From assembly GCF_014230145.1 (NCBI RefSeq), contig NZ_JACHVC010000012.1:935001-999000 (forward strand): DNA of 64,000 nucleotides, read 5' to 3'. This document shows, in pieces, positions 33,663-41,703 of this stretch. A model generated the notes under the pieces. The model was not told the DNA's origin and made no database searches. It saw only the letters and a program-made list of their open reading frames with translations. How positions within the stretch are numbered: the first letter of the stretch is position 1; each line of letters starts with the position of its first letter. This stretch comes from Pelagicoccus albus (GTDB taxonomy: Bacteria; Verrucomicrobiota; Verrucomicrobiia; Opitutales; Opitutaceae). A program made the position numbers and the translations under genes.

Positions 33663-34767
33663 ATCTCAAAGCCTCCGCAGGTTGAATTTTCGCTGCGTGA
33701 AACGCCGGATACAAAGAACCGGCAACGCTGGTGACAAATGCAACAATCGTTATGCCCATCGCCACAGGCAACTCTACCACTGGCTGAACATATCCATTCA
33801 ACTGGGGAATATGCGTCATCACAAAAAGAGCTCCATATCCAAGCAAAAAGCCAAACAAACAACCCACAATCGCAAGCAGGAGAGATTCTCCGATTATCAT
33901 GCCCGCAACCTGCCCTTTGGAAAACCCAGCTACCCGCAAAATCGCAATCTCGCGAATACGGCTGAATACGGACATCAGCATCGTATTCGCAACTCCCATA
34001 CCTCCGAGAAGGAAAGCGCAGACGCCAACCGCCCAAGCCGTAGCCGACATTATCTTAAATTGGCTGTAGCTTTGGCTAAATTCTTCATTCTCCAACGCGA
34101 TAAGATCGCCATACTCCTCCGCGATCAGACGCTCAAAAGCAGGTCCCTCCGCAACATCCCGCAACTTTACAGCAACAATCGAGCAATACTCTTCGCGATG
34201 AAAAAAGTCTTGAGCGAGCAGTAGCGGCATGAAGACGCCACCATCTTCAAACCCGCTGGACATCTTTAGGATACCCCCCACCTCTAGCTCTAGCTTACCT
34301 ACCATCACAAACTCACCAACCTTAGCTTGCATGAACTCCGCTGCCCGAGACCCAAGGTAGACCCTCTCGTCTTCGAGCGTAAAGTTGGACGGATTTCCGG
34401 CCAACCATTCAGCCTCTTTTAAACGGGGGTCCTCAGGCTCTATTCCGAAACAGGTGATTACCGGATTATCCTGCGAAGATACGATTCCGAACAAAATCGG
34501 GTTTGCAGACTCTACGTTCGGGATCTCGCGCAGACCCTCTACGCTCTCCATGTCCACGCTGCTAAAAAAGAGGTCCGACACATTTCGCTCGAAGACCAGA
34601 TAGTTGCTATCGGTCGAGAGGATTTTTTCGAACATCCCTATCGCTCCAAGGACGACCGAGAGGACCGTCAACATGGCTGCCACACCGAACGCGATACCTG
34701 CAGAGCCAATGGCGGCTCGTACCCGATGTCTTAATACATTTATTAGGATCAGTTTGCCGAATGTCAT
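33655..34767 (-). CDS. FtsX/MacB-type ABC permease
   Basis: A 370-residue protein with the FtsX layout: one N-terminal helix (AAIGSAGIAFGVAAMLTVLS), a periplasmic MacB-like domain (about 45-240), then three helices at the C-terminus containing GVCAFLLGGMGVANTMLMSV and FSRIREIAILRVAGFSKGQV, the hallmark loop. It partners the ATPase downstream and overlaps the polyprenyl synthase gene by 4 bp. Substrate unknown; membership in an isoprenoid/cytochrome operon hints at lipid-like cargo or a role in assembly. Confidence 0.88.
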   Translation of the reverse strand: MTFGKLILINVLRHRVRAAIGSAGIAFGVAAMLTVLSVVLGAIGMFEKILSTDSNYLVFERNVSDLFFSSVDMESVEGLREIPNVESANPILFGIVSSQDNPVITCFGIEPEDPRLKEAEWLAGNPSNFTLEDERVYLGSRAAEFMQAKVGEFVMVGKLELEVGGILKMSSGFEDGGVFMPLLLAQDFFHREEYCSIVAVKLRDVAEGPAFERLIAEEYGDLIALENEEFSQSYSQFKIMSATAWAVGVCAFLLGGMGVANTMLMSVFSRIREIAILRVAGFSKGQVAGMIIGESLLLAIVGCLFGFLLGYGALFVMTHIPQLNGYVQPVVELPVAMGITIVAFVTSVAGSLYPAFHAAKIQPAEALRYE

Positions 34768-35660
34768 GCTACTGCCTCAGAAGAAAGAAGAGGTTCCACT
34801 TTCGCGAGAAACTCTTTCTGAAACAATGAGACGCCCAACCATTTCCGCGGATAGCTACTCGACAGTGCCAAGACAGAGCATGAAGCAGCACGCATGGTAC
34901 GATCAAGTTCAGCGGTGGCTTCCCTCACTCCTAGCTTCAAAGCGAGGTTGGGACGGCCTTTCTCTTCATCCTGTCTGACCGTCTTGCCCGCATTGCCTTC
35001 GCTCAGCAAAACGTCCTTCAAATCGTCAGCAGACTGGTAAGCAAGCCCCCAGAGCTCGGCCAAGCGGGCTAGATGCATCTTTTCATATCGGCTCGCTCTA
35101 CCAAGAATAGCAGGCAACAGCAGACAAAGCCGAAACAGAGCTCCCGTCTTCTGCACCGCCACTAGCCTAACGACTTCAGCGCTTTGATCCGTCTGGCCAA
35201 AATTGAGATCCAAAGCCTGCCCATTGATTATGCCAGCCAGGCCGAGACACTCGTCAGCCAGGTTATTGGCCTCCTCCGCGGCGATAGGATCTGCTGCCGC
35301 AAATGCTCGATACATGAGGAAGTAAGCTCGGTTAATGAGCGCCAAGGCAGCCAAAATCGTAGAGCTCTCACCGTGTATCCGGTGCACGCAGACATCGCCT
35401 CTACGCGTGTCCGCATCATCCATACAGGGAAGATCATCGAAAAGAAGCGACGCTATATGAAAAAACTCTATCGCCGCAGCGAGGCTAACACGATGCCTCT
35501 CCGAAAGATCGAGTTCGCTGGCCACGGAATAGGCGAGTCGAGCTCTCGACAGGGAGCCTTGCGTACTCAGAGCGTAGGACAGGGTCTTTCCGAGCTTACT
35601 TTCGCACTGCGAAATTTCCGGAAGATAGGCTTCAAGTTGTACAAGCGTTTCAAATGACAT
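34764..35660 (-). CDS. Polyprenyl diphosphate synthase (FPP/GGPP-synthase family)
   Basis: About 298 residues from the ATG at 35660, which overlaps the idi end by 11 bp; the in-frame start at 35720 would reach well into idi. The first Asp-rich motif is DDLPCMDDADTRRG (Asp75, Asp76, Asp81 with the two Arg) and the second is SADDLKD (around 210), binding Mg-diphosphate. Members condense isopentenyl diphosphate onto allylic diphosphates to make C15 to C20 or longer chains. The two small-chain residues before the first motif are HIASLLF, so product length is open. Next to idi, it provides a complete IPP-to-polyprenyl step in one operon. Confidence 0.88.
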   Translation of the reverse strand: MSFETLVQLEAYLPEISQCESKLGKTLSYALSTQGSLSRARLAYSVASELDLSERHRVSLAAAIEFFHIASLLFDDLPCMDDADTRRGDVCVHRIHGESSTILAALALINRAYFLMYRAFAAADPIAAEEANNLADECLGLAGIINGQALDLNFGQTDQSAEVVRLVAVQKTGALFRLCLLLPAILGRASRYEKMHLARLAELWGLAYQSADDLKDVLLSEGNAGKTVRQDEEKGRPNLALKLGVREATAELDRTMRAASCSVLALSSSYPRKWLGVSLFQKEFLAKVEPLLSSEAVA

Positions 35661-36291
35661 TGCCGACACCTTTCTGTCCTGAATTCGTGCTTTGCTCCGA
35701 GCGCGACTGAAATTCTTCAAACAACAGCCGAAAGCGTCTACTTCGCAGCAATTCTCGTGTTTCCATCATAGACCAAGGGGAGAAGTGAGCGAATTCGCTG
35801 CCTTCCGGATTTTCGCTCGCTGCGGCAAACGCTTGCCAATCGACCCAATCCACAGCCTCAACCTCGGACTTTTCGAAATGAGCGGGCGTCTCCTCCAAAA
35901 ACCCTACCCAAACCGGGCAAAGTTCGTTTTCCCAGATCCCATTCCAAAATGCCCGGTAGCGAAAATGGGGTAAGACACACTCGACCGCATCCAATTCGAC
36001 ACCCAACTCGTAGCGGGTACGTCGATACACTGCATCCTCGATCTCCTCTCCCAACATAGGATGGCCACAACAAGAGTTCGACCAAACTCCCGCCCAAGTC
36101 ATTTTACTGCGTGCCCGCTGCTGCACGAGCAGGCGGCCGCGCGAATCGAAGAGAAATAGGGAAAACGCCAAATGCAGAGGAGTCTCTCCGGTGTGAGCGA
36201 TGTCTTTGGACAAAGTGCCAATCTGCTCGTAATCGTCGTCAAGCAGTACGACGTGCTCCACGTCTTGCTCAAAGTCAGTCAAAGAAACCAT
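35650..36291 (-). CDS. idi: Isopentenyl-diphosphate delta-isomerase, type I
   Basis: A 213-residue Nudix-fold enzyme that interconverts isopentenyl and dimethylallyl diphosphate. TWAGVWSNSCCGHPMLGEE carries the catalytic Cys (Cys75) and metal His, the Nudix-like helix is EDAVYRRTRYELGV, and WENELCPVWVG holds the second catalytic acid. The protein is a little longer than average at its C-terminus. It starts four bases after the YceI stop and is followed with an overlap by the polyprenyl synthase. Confidence 0.92.
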   Translation of the reverse strand: MVSLTDFEQDVEHVVLLDDDYEQIGTLSKDIAHTGETPLHLAFSLFLFDSRGRLLVQQRARSKMTWAGVWSNSCCGHPMLGEEIEDAVYRRTRYELGVELDAVECVLPHFRYRAFWNGIWENELCPVWVGFLEETPAHFEKSEVEAVDWVDWQAFAAASENPEGSEFAHFSPWSMMETRELLRSRRFRLLFEEFQSRSEQSTNSGQKGVGNVI

Positions 36292-36295
36292 TTAC

Positions 36296-36841
36296 TTAAG
36301 CGTCGGTGGTTCCAACCAAAGTGAAGGAGATCTCAAGTTCCGGATACACCTTCATCAAGAGCATAGTAATCACTTCCAAATCGTAATTTCGATGGTCGAC
36401 CACAGAGCTGCCCTTGAGAACAACTTTGCTTCCATCCTTCTCAATCGTGAAGGGCACCTCAACGGTCCGGGTCATTCCATGCATAGTCAGGTCTCCCACC
36501 CCCACTGCCCCCTCGGGCCCATCCTTCACCTCCTTCAGGCTAAATGAGATTTGAGGGTAACTTTCAGTCTCGAGCCATCGAAGCATCTTCTTATCCCGCT
36601 TCGCATTGTCGGATTCGAGATCGGTGCAGGCGAAAGAGAACTCCGCTTTTTCCAAAGCCCCTCCTTCTCCTAAGGCTAAATCCGCCTTGTAGTCATTCAA
36701 AACAACCTCGAACGAATGCATTGTCGCTCCTACATCGACCACGAACTCAGAGTTCTGGTAGTCTATTTTAATTGGGGCAGCAAAAGCGTTGAAGGCTGAG
36801 GCAAGAGCTAAAAAGGAAATGGGCACACACTTTTTGATCAT
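36296..36841 (-). CDS. YceI-family periplasmic lipid-binding protein
   Basis: About 181 residues with a signal peptide (ending AFNAFA). It has the YceI lipocalin-like pattern: VDVGATMHSFEVVLNDYKAD, then KRDKKMLRWLETESYPQISF, LTMHGMTRTVEVPF near the middle and HRNYDLEV later. YceI proteins bind isoprenoid chains, such as quinones or polyprenyl lipids, in the periplasm. That is striking here because the two following genes make polyprenyl diphosphate. Start taken at ATG 36841; GTG at 36847 is also in frame. Likely first gene of the long operon. Confidence 0.9.
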   Translation of the reverse strand: MIKKCVPISFLALASAFNAFAAPIKIDYQNSEFVVDVGATMHSFEVVLNDYKADLALGEGGALEKAEFSFACTDLESDNAKRDKKMLRWLETESYPQISFSLKEVKDGPEGAVGVGDLTMHGMTRTVEVPFTIEKDGSKVVLKGSSVVDHRNYDLEVITMLLMKVYPELEISFTLVGTTDA

Positions 36842-36883
36842 CTTCACAGCCTAGCATAGCTTGATTAACCAATTCTGAAAGCT

Positions 36884-36903
36884 GGATTAATTTTTTTTAA
36901 TCC
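36884..36903. promoter_or_regulatory. AT-rich palindrome between divergent genes
   Basis: GGATTAA-TTTTTT-TTAATCC is a perfect seven-base inverted repeat in the 106-bp region between the YceI-led operon and the YtfJ-like gene. Its placement would suit an operator or one side of a hairpin. No sharp -35/-10 pair could be assigned. Confidence 0.35.
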
Positions 36904-36947
36904 GAGATGGCCTTGAGCTACCACTTTCGTTCGTTTAATCGGTAGCT

Positions 36948-37430
36948 ATGACAACGATCCAATCCAGCTTCAAACGCGCCTTCGGCGCTATTGCCTCACT
37001 CGTATTCGCACTAAGCCTACACGCTGATCCAGTATCTGTCGGAGATACCATGCCAAAGCTGTCTGGCACCGACCAACACGAGAAGCCGTACGCTATCGAA
37101 AGCGGAACTCGCTACGTTCTAGCGAGTTACGAGATGGGCCCCGGCAAACAAGCAAACGCTTTCCTCGATGAGAAAGGCGCAAACTTCCTTCCGGAAAACA
37201 AAGCAGTCTACGTGGCCAATATCCACGGAATGCCGGGAATCATCGCCAACACCTTCGCCCTCCCCAAGATGCGCAAGTACTCCCATCGCATCCTGGTCAT
37301 GAACGAAGACGGGCTTTTCGACGAATGGCCTCAGGAAAAGGGGAAAGTCGCGGTATTCACCTTGGACGCAGAAGGAAAAATCACCCACATTAGCCAGTGG
37401 AGCCCGAAGAGCGGCGAAGCCCCGTTCTGA
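36948..37430 (+). CDS. YtfJ-like/thioredoxin-fold exported protein
   Basis: A 160-residue protein with a signal peptide (SLVFALSLHA). The rest resembles a peroxiredoxin/thioredoxin-like fold in outline (VSVGDTMPKLSGTDQHEKPY, then RYVLASYEMGPGKQANAF) but has no CxxC or other cysteine pair, so it is not a thiol redox enzyme by sequence. Similar proteins are annotated YtfJ-like. It diverges from the isoprenoid operon and ends at a strong terminator. Confidence 0.65.
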   Translation: MTTIQSSFKRAFGAIASLVFALSLHADPVSVGDTMPKLSGTDQHEKPYAIESGTRYVLASYEMGPGKQANAFLDEKGANFLPENKAVYVANIHGMPGIIANTFALPKMRKYSHRILVMNEDGLFDEWPQEKGKVAVFTLDAEGKITHISQWSPKSGEAPF

Positions 37431-37460
37431 TTGGCTTCCGATCTAATGACGTATTTGCTC

Positions 37461-37491
37461 AGAGGCGGACCATTGGTTCGCCTCTTTTTTT
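37461..37491 (+). terminator. Intrinsic terminator after the YtfJ-like gene
   Basis: AGAGGCG pairs with CGCCTCT, with an inner ACC/GGT pairing around ATT, and a run of seven T follows. It is the clearest intrinsic terminator in this part of the window. Confidence 0.85.
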
Positions 37492-37506
37492 GGCCAGCCC
37501 GCAGTC

Positions 37507-38103
37507 CTAAAGCGGCTTGATCCAAAACCTCATCCGATTTTCGCGTTCCGCTTCCGCGCCAACTTCCTTCCAGCTGAAGCGGGTCTCCAAATCGGGCCTT
37601 TCCTCAAAGCCATACTTCCTCCAAAAGCCGCCTAGATCCTGGTAGCCAATGGGCTTTCTCGGATCGTCGCCTGACCTTTGCACCGCGCAAAAGGTGCAAA
37701 AGCGAAACCCGCCGAGAGCTCGGGCGAAAGACTCCCGTTCTCGCATAAAACGTGAGCCGACCCCAGATCCTCGATACTCGGAGCGAAGCACGCTTTCGCC
37801 AAAATAAAACACCGATCCGATATCCAATCCGGCCGCCTCAAATGGTTTTTGAAAATCCAAATCCGCATCAGACATGGGAAGACCGGTCGAAACGCCCACA
37901 ACCTCCTCTCCGTCCGACGCGATAACGAAAACACTCCGCTCCGTCCGGGCATAAGAAAGAAGATACTCAGACTCGTAGTCCAAGCTTCCCTCGTAGAGGT
38001 AAGGGTACTCGCGAAAAACTTCTATACGAAGTTTGGCCACGTCCGGAACGAACCCCGCGATTTGAGAACCCGAAAAGGTGGAGATGCGAAGAGAAGTAGG
38101 CAC
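37507..38103 (-). CDS. GNAT-family N-acetyltransferase
   Basis: A 198-residue cytoplasmic enzyme. FVIASDGEEVVGVSTGL (strand 2-4 region) and RSEYRGSGVGSRFMRERESF (motif A, the acetyl-CoA loop RxxGxG/S) mark a GNAT fold. FWRKYGFEERPD is the C-terminal motif B. It starts at a GTG. The acceptor is unknown. It has no close gene neighbour on its strand. Confidence 0.85.
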   Translation of the reverse strand: MPTSLRISTFSGSQIAGFVPDVAKLRIEVFREYPYLYEGSLDYESEYLLSYARTERSVFVIASDGEEVVGVSTGLPMSDADLDFQKPFEAAGLDIGSVFYFGESVLRSEYRGSGVGSRFMRERESFARALGGFRFCTFCAVQRSGDDPRKPIGYQDLGGFWRKYGFEERPDLETRFSWKEVGAEAERENRMRFWIKPL

Positions 38104-38159
38104 GTTGGTCGCTATTTTAAATTCAGCCGCCCTGTGGGCTGCTCCTCCTCATTCGGACA

Positions 38160-38191
38160 CAAAAAAGCTCGGCGTCAACTGACTCCGAGCT
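38160..38191 (-). terminator. Intrinsic terminator for the DUF3127 gene
   Basis: Read on the minus strand, GCTCGGAGTCAGTTGACGCC then GAGC folds with a perfect GCTCGG/CCGAGC stem and GTCA/TGAC inner pairing, followed by six T. It starts 17 bases after the DUF3127 stop. Confidence 0.8.
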
Positions 38192-38207
38192 TCGAAAGAA
38201 AAAAGCC

Positions 38208-38561
38208 TTAGAAGGGTGATTCTTCCAGATCGTCGAGGTTTCCGCCTCCAGCTGAGTTGGACTCAGAGGTCGCTGCATCGAGGGAAGGTGAAACTTGACC
38301 GCCCGCGTTTTCGATCTTCCAAGCCTGCAGGTTCACGTAGTAGCGACCCTTGTACTCGTTTCCACGGATGTTGAAGCTGACTTTCACGTGATCCCCTTCC
38401 TTCAAGCGATCCACTTGTTCGATCTTCTCCTTCGTCGCCTCGAACTTCACATCCTGAGGATACTTGTCCTCGGTGGTGATGACAAACTCACGCTTCGCGA
38501 AGCCGCTAGCAAACGTCTGTGTTTCTTCGATAAGCTTAACTGAACCGACCATTTCGTACAT
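38208..38561 (-). CDS. DUF3127 OB-fold-like protein
   Basis: About 117 residues from the ATG at 38561. The body ([58 protein letters not shown]) is the DUF3127 family, thought to adopt an OB-type beta-barrel like single-stranded DNA-binding proteins. A low-complexity linker leads to the acidic tip [10 protein letters not shown], which resembles the C-terminal tip of SSB proteins used to recruit repair enzymes. Function is not established. It ends at its own terminator. Confidence 0.85.
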   Translation of the reverse strand: MYEMVGSVKLIEETQTFASGFAKREFVITTEDKYPQDVKFEATKEKIEQVDRLKEGDHVKVSFNIRGNEYKGRYYVNLQAWKIENAGGQVSPSLDAATSESNSAGGGNLDDLEESPF

Positions 38562-38687
38562 AGAAGACGACACTTGGCAGCTGCCTAGCCGATGTTAAGC
38601 CGAAACTTGGAGAACTTACTCACACTGGGGATCGAAATAGCCTAGGCCTCTGTCCACCAGTATGTTAGCAATACCTTCACTCCTACG

Positions 38688-39407
38688 CTAGCGCCAGTTC
38701 TCCTCGACCCACTTTGCGGGGCGAGAGTAGCGACGGACCCAAAAAGACGTGCCCTCCAGAGCTTCCTGCAACTTCGGGTTGCCGTGGAAGATAGCGATGC
38801 GAGTTCCCTTCGGGTATTGGGGCTTGATAAAGTAGTTAAGCGGAGCAGTCGGCAAACAGTGGTACTTGTAGCTGCAACACCACTCGGCAGGCCAGTACTT
38901 CAGCTTCCCATGCTGATGAATCTGATCGCTGAGATAAGCCTGTTCATTGCGAAAACGGGCCCGCACCTTCTCCAAGTTATTGAGAAAATAGTCCAACACA
39001 TACGGGTGAGCCCCGGGACGAAAACGGAACACAGAGGAGTTGCCAGTCACGCGACGCGGGTACTTCCAGTCGTTAATGATTAGGAACTCTCCCTCCTCCT
39101 CGAAAAACGGATCGATGCTATCCAGAATCACCACGTCTAGGTCCAAAAACAAAGTATCGCCCTCCAAGTCGTGCAGCTTCTCGGGAAACATGGTGAGCTT
39201 GTTCCAGCCCCGCTCCGGCGCCCCTTCCGGCAAATCCAAAGTCGGCAGCGGCAAGACTTCCACATCTGAGTCGATTCCTTCCGCGTGATCGGTGAAACAG
39301 ACAAAGCGGTGCTCGTACGACAAGTGCCGCTTAACCATCGATTTCAAACGGTTTACGTACTCCGGACCGTAACGGGTCCCCCACTTCATGCAGATCACGT
39401 TTCTCAT
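38688..39407 (-). CDS. Glycosyltransferase (GT-A type, GT8-like)
   Basis: About 239 residues from the ATG at 39407 (MRNVICMKWGTRYG); an upstream in-frame start at 39443 lacks support. FVCFTDHAEG and WNKLTMFPEKLHDLEGDTLF lead to the DxD-like metal site LFLDLDVVI, and NEQAYLSDQIHQHG carries later active-site residues. IAIFHGNPKLQEA at the end is typical. It likely transfers a sugar in lipopolysaccharide or capsule work. It lies 55 bp downstream of the repeat protein gene on the same strand. Confidence 0.82.
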   Translation of the reverse strand: MRNVICMKWGTRYGPEYVNRLKSMVKRHLSYEHRFVCFTDHAEGIDSDVEVLPLPTLDLPEGAPERGWNKLTMFPEKLHDLEGDTLFLDLDVVILDSIDPFFEEEGEFLIINDWKYPRRVTGNSSVFRFRPGAHPYVLDYFLNNLEKVRARFRNEQAYLSDQIHQHGKLKYWPAEWCCSYKYHCLPTAPLNYFIKPQYPKGTRIAIFHGNPKLQEALEGTSFWVRRYSRPAKWVEENWR

Positions 39408-39462
39408 GCTAGCTGGCCAACAAGGCGGATACCCGAGCGCCACGCAAGCACAAGCAGCGATT

Positions 39463-40761
39463 TCAGCCGTTTGGCGAAGCGACCAGAGCCTCCAGCAATT
39501 CGTCGCTCAAATCCGCCGACAAATTCGCTCGCCCCGAGCCCAAGTAACCCGCAACCGCTTCTCCATCCACCGAAAGCCAGTCCTTCAAAGTCGTGAATAC
39601 CACCGGCATCCTTTCCGCATCGGCGGCCTCATACACATAGTCGATATAATCCACCGAACTGGAAAAGCTCTCGTAACCGATCTCCGCCAAAGCGTTAAAA
39701 ACCGCCTCTCGCCTGGCAATCGGTTCCCCAATTGCCCGAGCCCAATCCGCGGAGCCAGCGGGATCGCGACGAGCCATCAAGCGAGCCGCCTCCGCCGCTA
39801 CCGAATACCGCTTGCTAACCGAAACAAGCCCTTCGTACAAATCGCCCAGCGCCGCTTCCTGCGAAGCGAGAGTAAGCTCTCGAGCCACATTCCGGACTCC
39901 CAAATCCGACATATCACCCTCATTGGCCAAAACCCAACTGGCTGCCCCCTCTCCGTCTCGAGCCGCCCATTGCTCTGCCACCGCATCTAAAATGGGGCTG
40001 TCAAAAAAACCGTCTTCCATCATGGCCAAGCGATCAAGCGCCCGCTCCGGTCCATCTCCCACGATTCTCTGCGCCACTAAGCCCGTAAGCTCCGCCCGCA
40101 GCTGAGGATCCACCAGTTCTTGCAAAAACGTAGCCGCCTTCGCGTAATCCTCCTGCTCCAAAACAAGTGTGTCGACTGCCACCGCGGTCAGCCGGTTTTG
40201 CAGATCGCGGTCGATAAAGCCGCCATCGGGTCCCAGCCAAGCTGAACGCGCCCAACCAAACGCTGCCTCGGGGTCCTCTCCCGTCCAACCTTCGACAACA
40301 AAGGATGCCATCTCCACTTTCTCAGCTGGAGTCAAAGCACCCAAAAGGCCAACTCCCAATTCAGGCTCGCGACTCGCAATCTCTCGCAAGACTCGACCGG
40401 CATAATCCAGCGAACGACGGTCCTCCAAGTCTCGAGCCATGAGCTCGACAAAGTGACGCTCTAGTTGGTCCGAAGACATCTCTCTCAGACCTTCTGCCAA
40501 AAGCAGTCCGCCCTCGAAATCGTCCCGCCCTAAGATCGAATCCGTAAAATGCTGCTCATCGAAAGCCGCCAAAACAACGCCCCTTCGAGCCTCCTCCAGG
40601 AGGTCGACCGGCTTTTCAGCTTCGGCGAGTTCCTCAGATTTCCCTTCCGCGGTTCTCGTAGCTCGATCACGCCAGGGCGTGTCCATAACAAGATAAGCGG
40701 CATACAACCACACTGCCCCAAGGGCAAAAATCGATAGGACTATCTTGGCAGCAAGCTTCAC
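39463..40761 (-). CDS. Membrane-anchored helical-repeat protein of unknown function
   Basis: A 432-residue protein starting at a GTG, with one N-terminal helix (IVLSIFALGAVWLYAAYLVM) and an acidic helical body. Units with the theme W...DPExA.xWA recur (VEGWTGEDPEAAFGWARSAW, AEQWAARDGEGAASWVLAN, MARRDPAGSADWARAIGEP). They resemble a repeat seen in many verrucomicrobial proteins. It may be a scaffold. I do not recognise a function. Confidence 0.7.
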   Translation of the reverse strand: MKLAAKIVLSIFALGAVWLYAAYLVMDTPWRDRATRTAEGKSEELAEAEKPVDLLEEARRGVVLAAFDEQHFTDSILGRDDFEGGLLLAEGLREMSSDQLERHFVELMARDLEDRRSLDYAGRVLREIASREPELGVGLLGALTPAEKVEMASFVVEGWTGEDPEAAFGWARSAWLGPDGGFIDRDLQNRLTAVAVDTLVLEQEDYAKAATFLQELVDPQLRAELTGLVAQRIVGDGPERALDRLAMMEDGFFDSPILDAVAEQWAARDGEGAASWVLANEGDMSDLGVRNVARELTLASQEAALGDLYEGLVSVSKRYSVAAEAARLMARRDPAGSADWARAIGEPIARREAVFNALAEIGYESFSSSVDYIDYVYEAADAERMPVVFTTLKDWLSVDGEAVAGYLGSGRANLSADLSDELLEALVASPNG

Positions 40762-41408
40762 GGCAAGGTGGGAACAATCGACCTAAGGCCTAGCCTGAAA
40801 TCGCTCCTAGGCAAGCGTGCAGAGTTTCCATCGACCTTCTCGAGGTCTGGAAACAAGAAGGCCGACGATCTAAGATCGTCGGCCCAGGAATCCAACTCTT
40901 GTATGTGAGCAAAAGCTCCTGATCGACTATAGCCTGCTGTTACCCTAGCTGTCTCCGAAGAGACGAGTTCGATCAGAATCCTAAACCCAGATGCATATTA
41001 GCTTATTTTAAAATAAAATCTATTGGTCCCGCTGCTCAATTACGGTAAGTGGTAGTACGTAACCCGGGGTTACAAATGAGAAACAACTGCTATTCCCTTA
41101 CGCAGTCCCAAACGAGTAAAAGTTAAACACCCTATAGGAGGAACCCTAATCGCGCCTTTGCCGAGAACCAGAGTTCCGTCTGATGTTTAACGGTCGAATA
41201 GACTGAAACTGCCAAAACACCTCATTCGGATGGTAACATGTACGGAACCTCATGACTAGGGACTCCCTCTCGGTAATTCCCGCAGACTGGTTTTTACATT
41301 TTTTAATAAATCCTTCCCATTTTTTCTGAAAAGTACCCAAACCCCTTGCCGAGGGAGCGATTCGGCAACCGACTCAAAGCACCATAAGAAATCAATTATA
41401 CAAAACGC
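40762..41408. other. Long intergenic region with a strong hairpin
   Basis: About 650 bp without a credible gene. It holds a perfect 11-base stem, GGCCGACGATC-TAA-GATCGTCGGCC (40860-40884). On the minus strand this is followed by TTCTTGTTT, so it could end a minus-strand transcript such as a small RNA. The sequence around 40920-40980 has further weak pairing. I could not identify a known RNA family. Confidence 0.5.
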
Positions 41409-41438
41409 TTGACCTAGGTACCGTGTTTTTGATCTAAA
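41409..41438 (+). promoter_or_regulatory. Candidate promoter of the tRNA-Gly gene
   Basis: TTGACC (-35) and TCTAAA (-10) are separated by 18 bases and end 17 bases before the tRNA. The spacing and distance suit a sigma-70 type promoter. Confidence 0.5.
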
Positions 41439-41455
41439 CCCAGCCCTACTTCGAA

Positions 41456-41529
41456 GCGGGTATAGTTTAGTGGTAGAACTCCAGTCTTCCAAACTGGTTG
41501 CGACAGTTCGATTCTGTCTACCCGCACCA
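41456..41529 (+). tRNA. tRNA-Gly (anticodon UCC), CCA encoded
   Basis: A full cloverleaf can be drawn. The acceptor GCGGGTA pairs with TACCCGC, the D arm contains AGTGGTAGA, the anticodon stem CCAGT/ACTGG holds the loop CTTCCAA with anticodon TCC, and the T arm is GACAG-TTCGATT-CTGTC. The discriminator base is A and CCA is encoded. The tRNA reads GGA/GGG glycine codons. It is a single gene with its own promoter and terminator. Confidence 0.95.
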
Positions 41530-41538
41530 CTTTCCACG

Positions 41539-41568
41539 GCTTAGCGAAATAATCGCTAAGCCTTTTTT
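41539..41568 (+). terminator. Terminator of the tRNA-Gly gene
   Basis: GGCTTAGCGA-AATA-TCGCTAAGCC forms a ten-base perfect stem followed by TTTTTT, starting nine bases after the tRNA. Confidence 0.9.
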
Positions 41569-41703
41569 GTGCAATGGATTGGGACGGGACCAGAAAAACC
41601 ACGCCAAGTGGGATCACGGATCGGACTTGAGAGAAGCAGCCAGACGAGGCATCCTTCCGAGATAATTCAGCTCTTAGCCCGACAGCCGGAACCCCCAATC
41701 CCT

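Noticed and set aside
26543-36841. Carotenoid gene cluster
   Set aside because: Idi and polyprenyl synthase alone are not enough; no phytoene synthase or desaturase is present.
40920-40985. Possible tRNA-like T arm near AGTTCGATCAGAATCC
   Set aside because: No acceptor, D or anticodon arm could be paired around it.
41569-41703. Upstream extension of the tail sheath gene
   Set aside because: It starts beside the tRNA terminator and the product is not sheath-like; the ATG at 41704 matches the family start.
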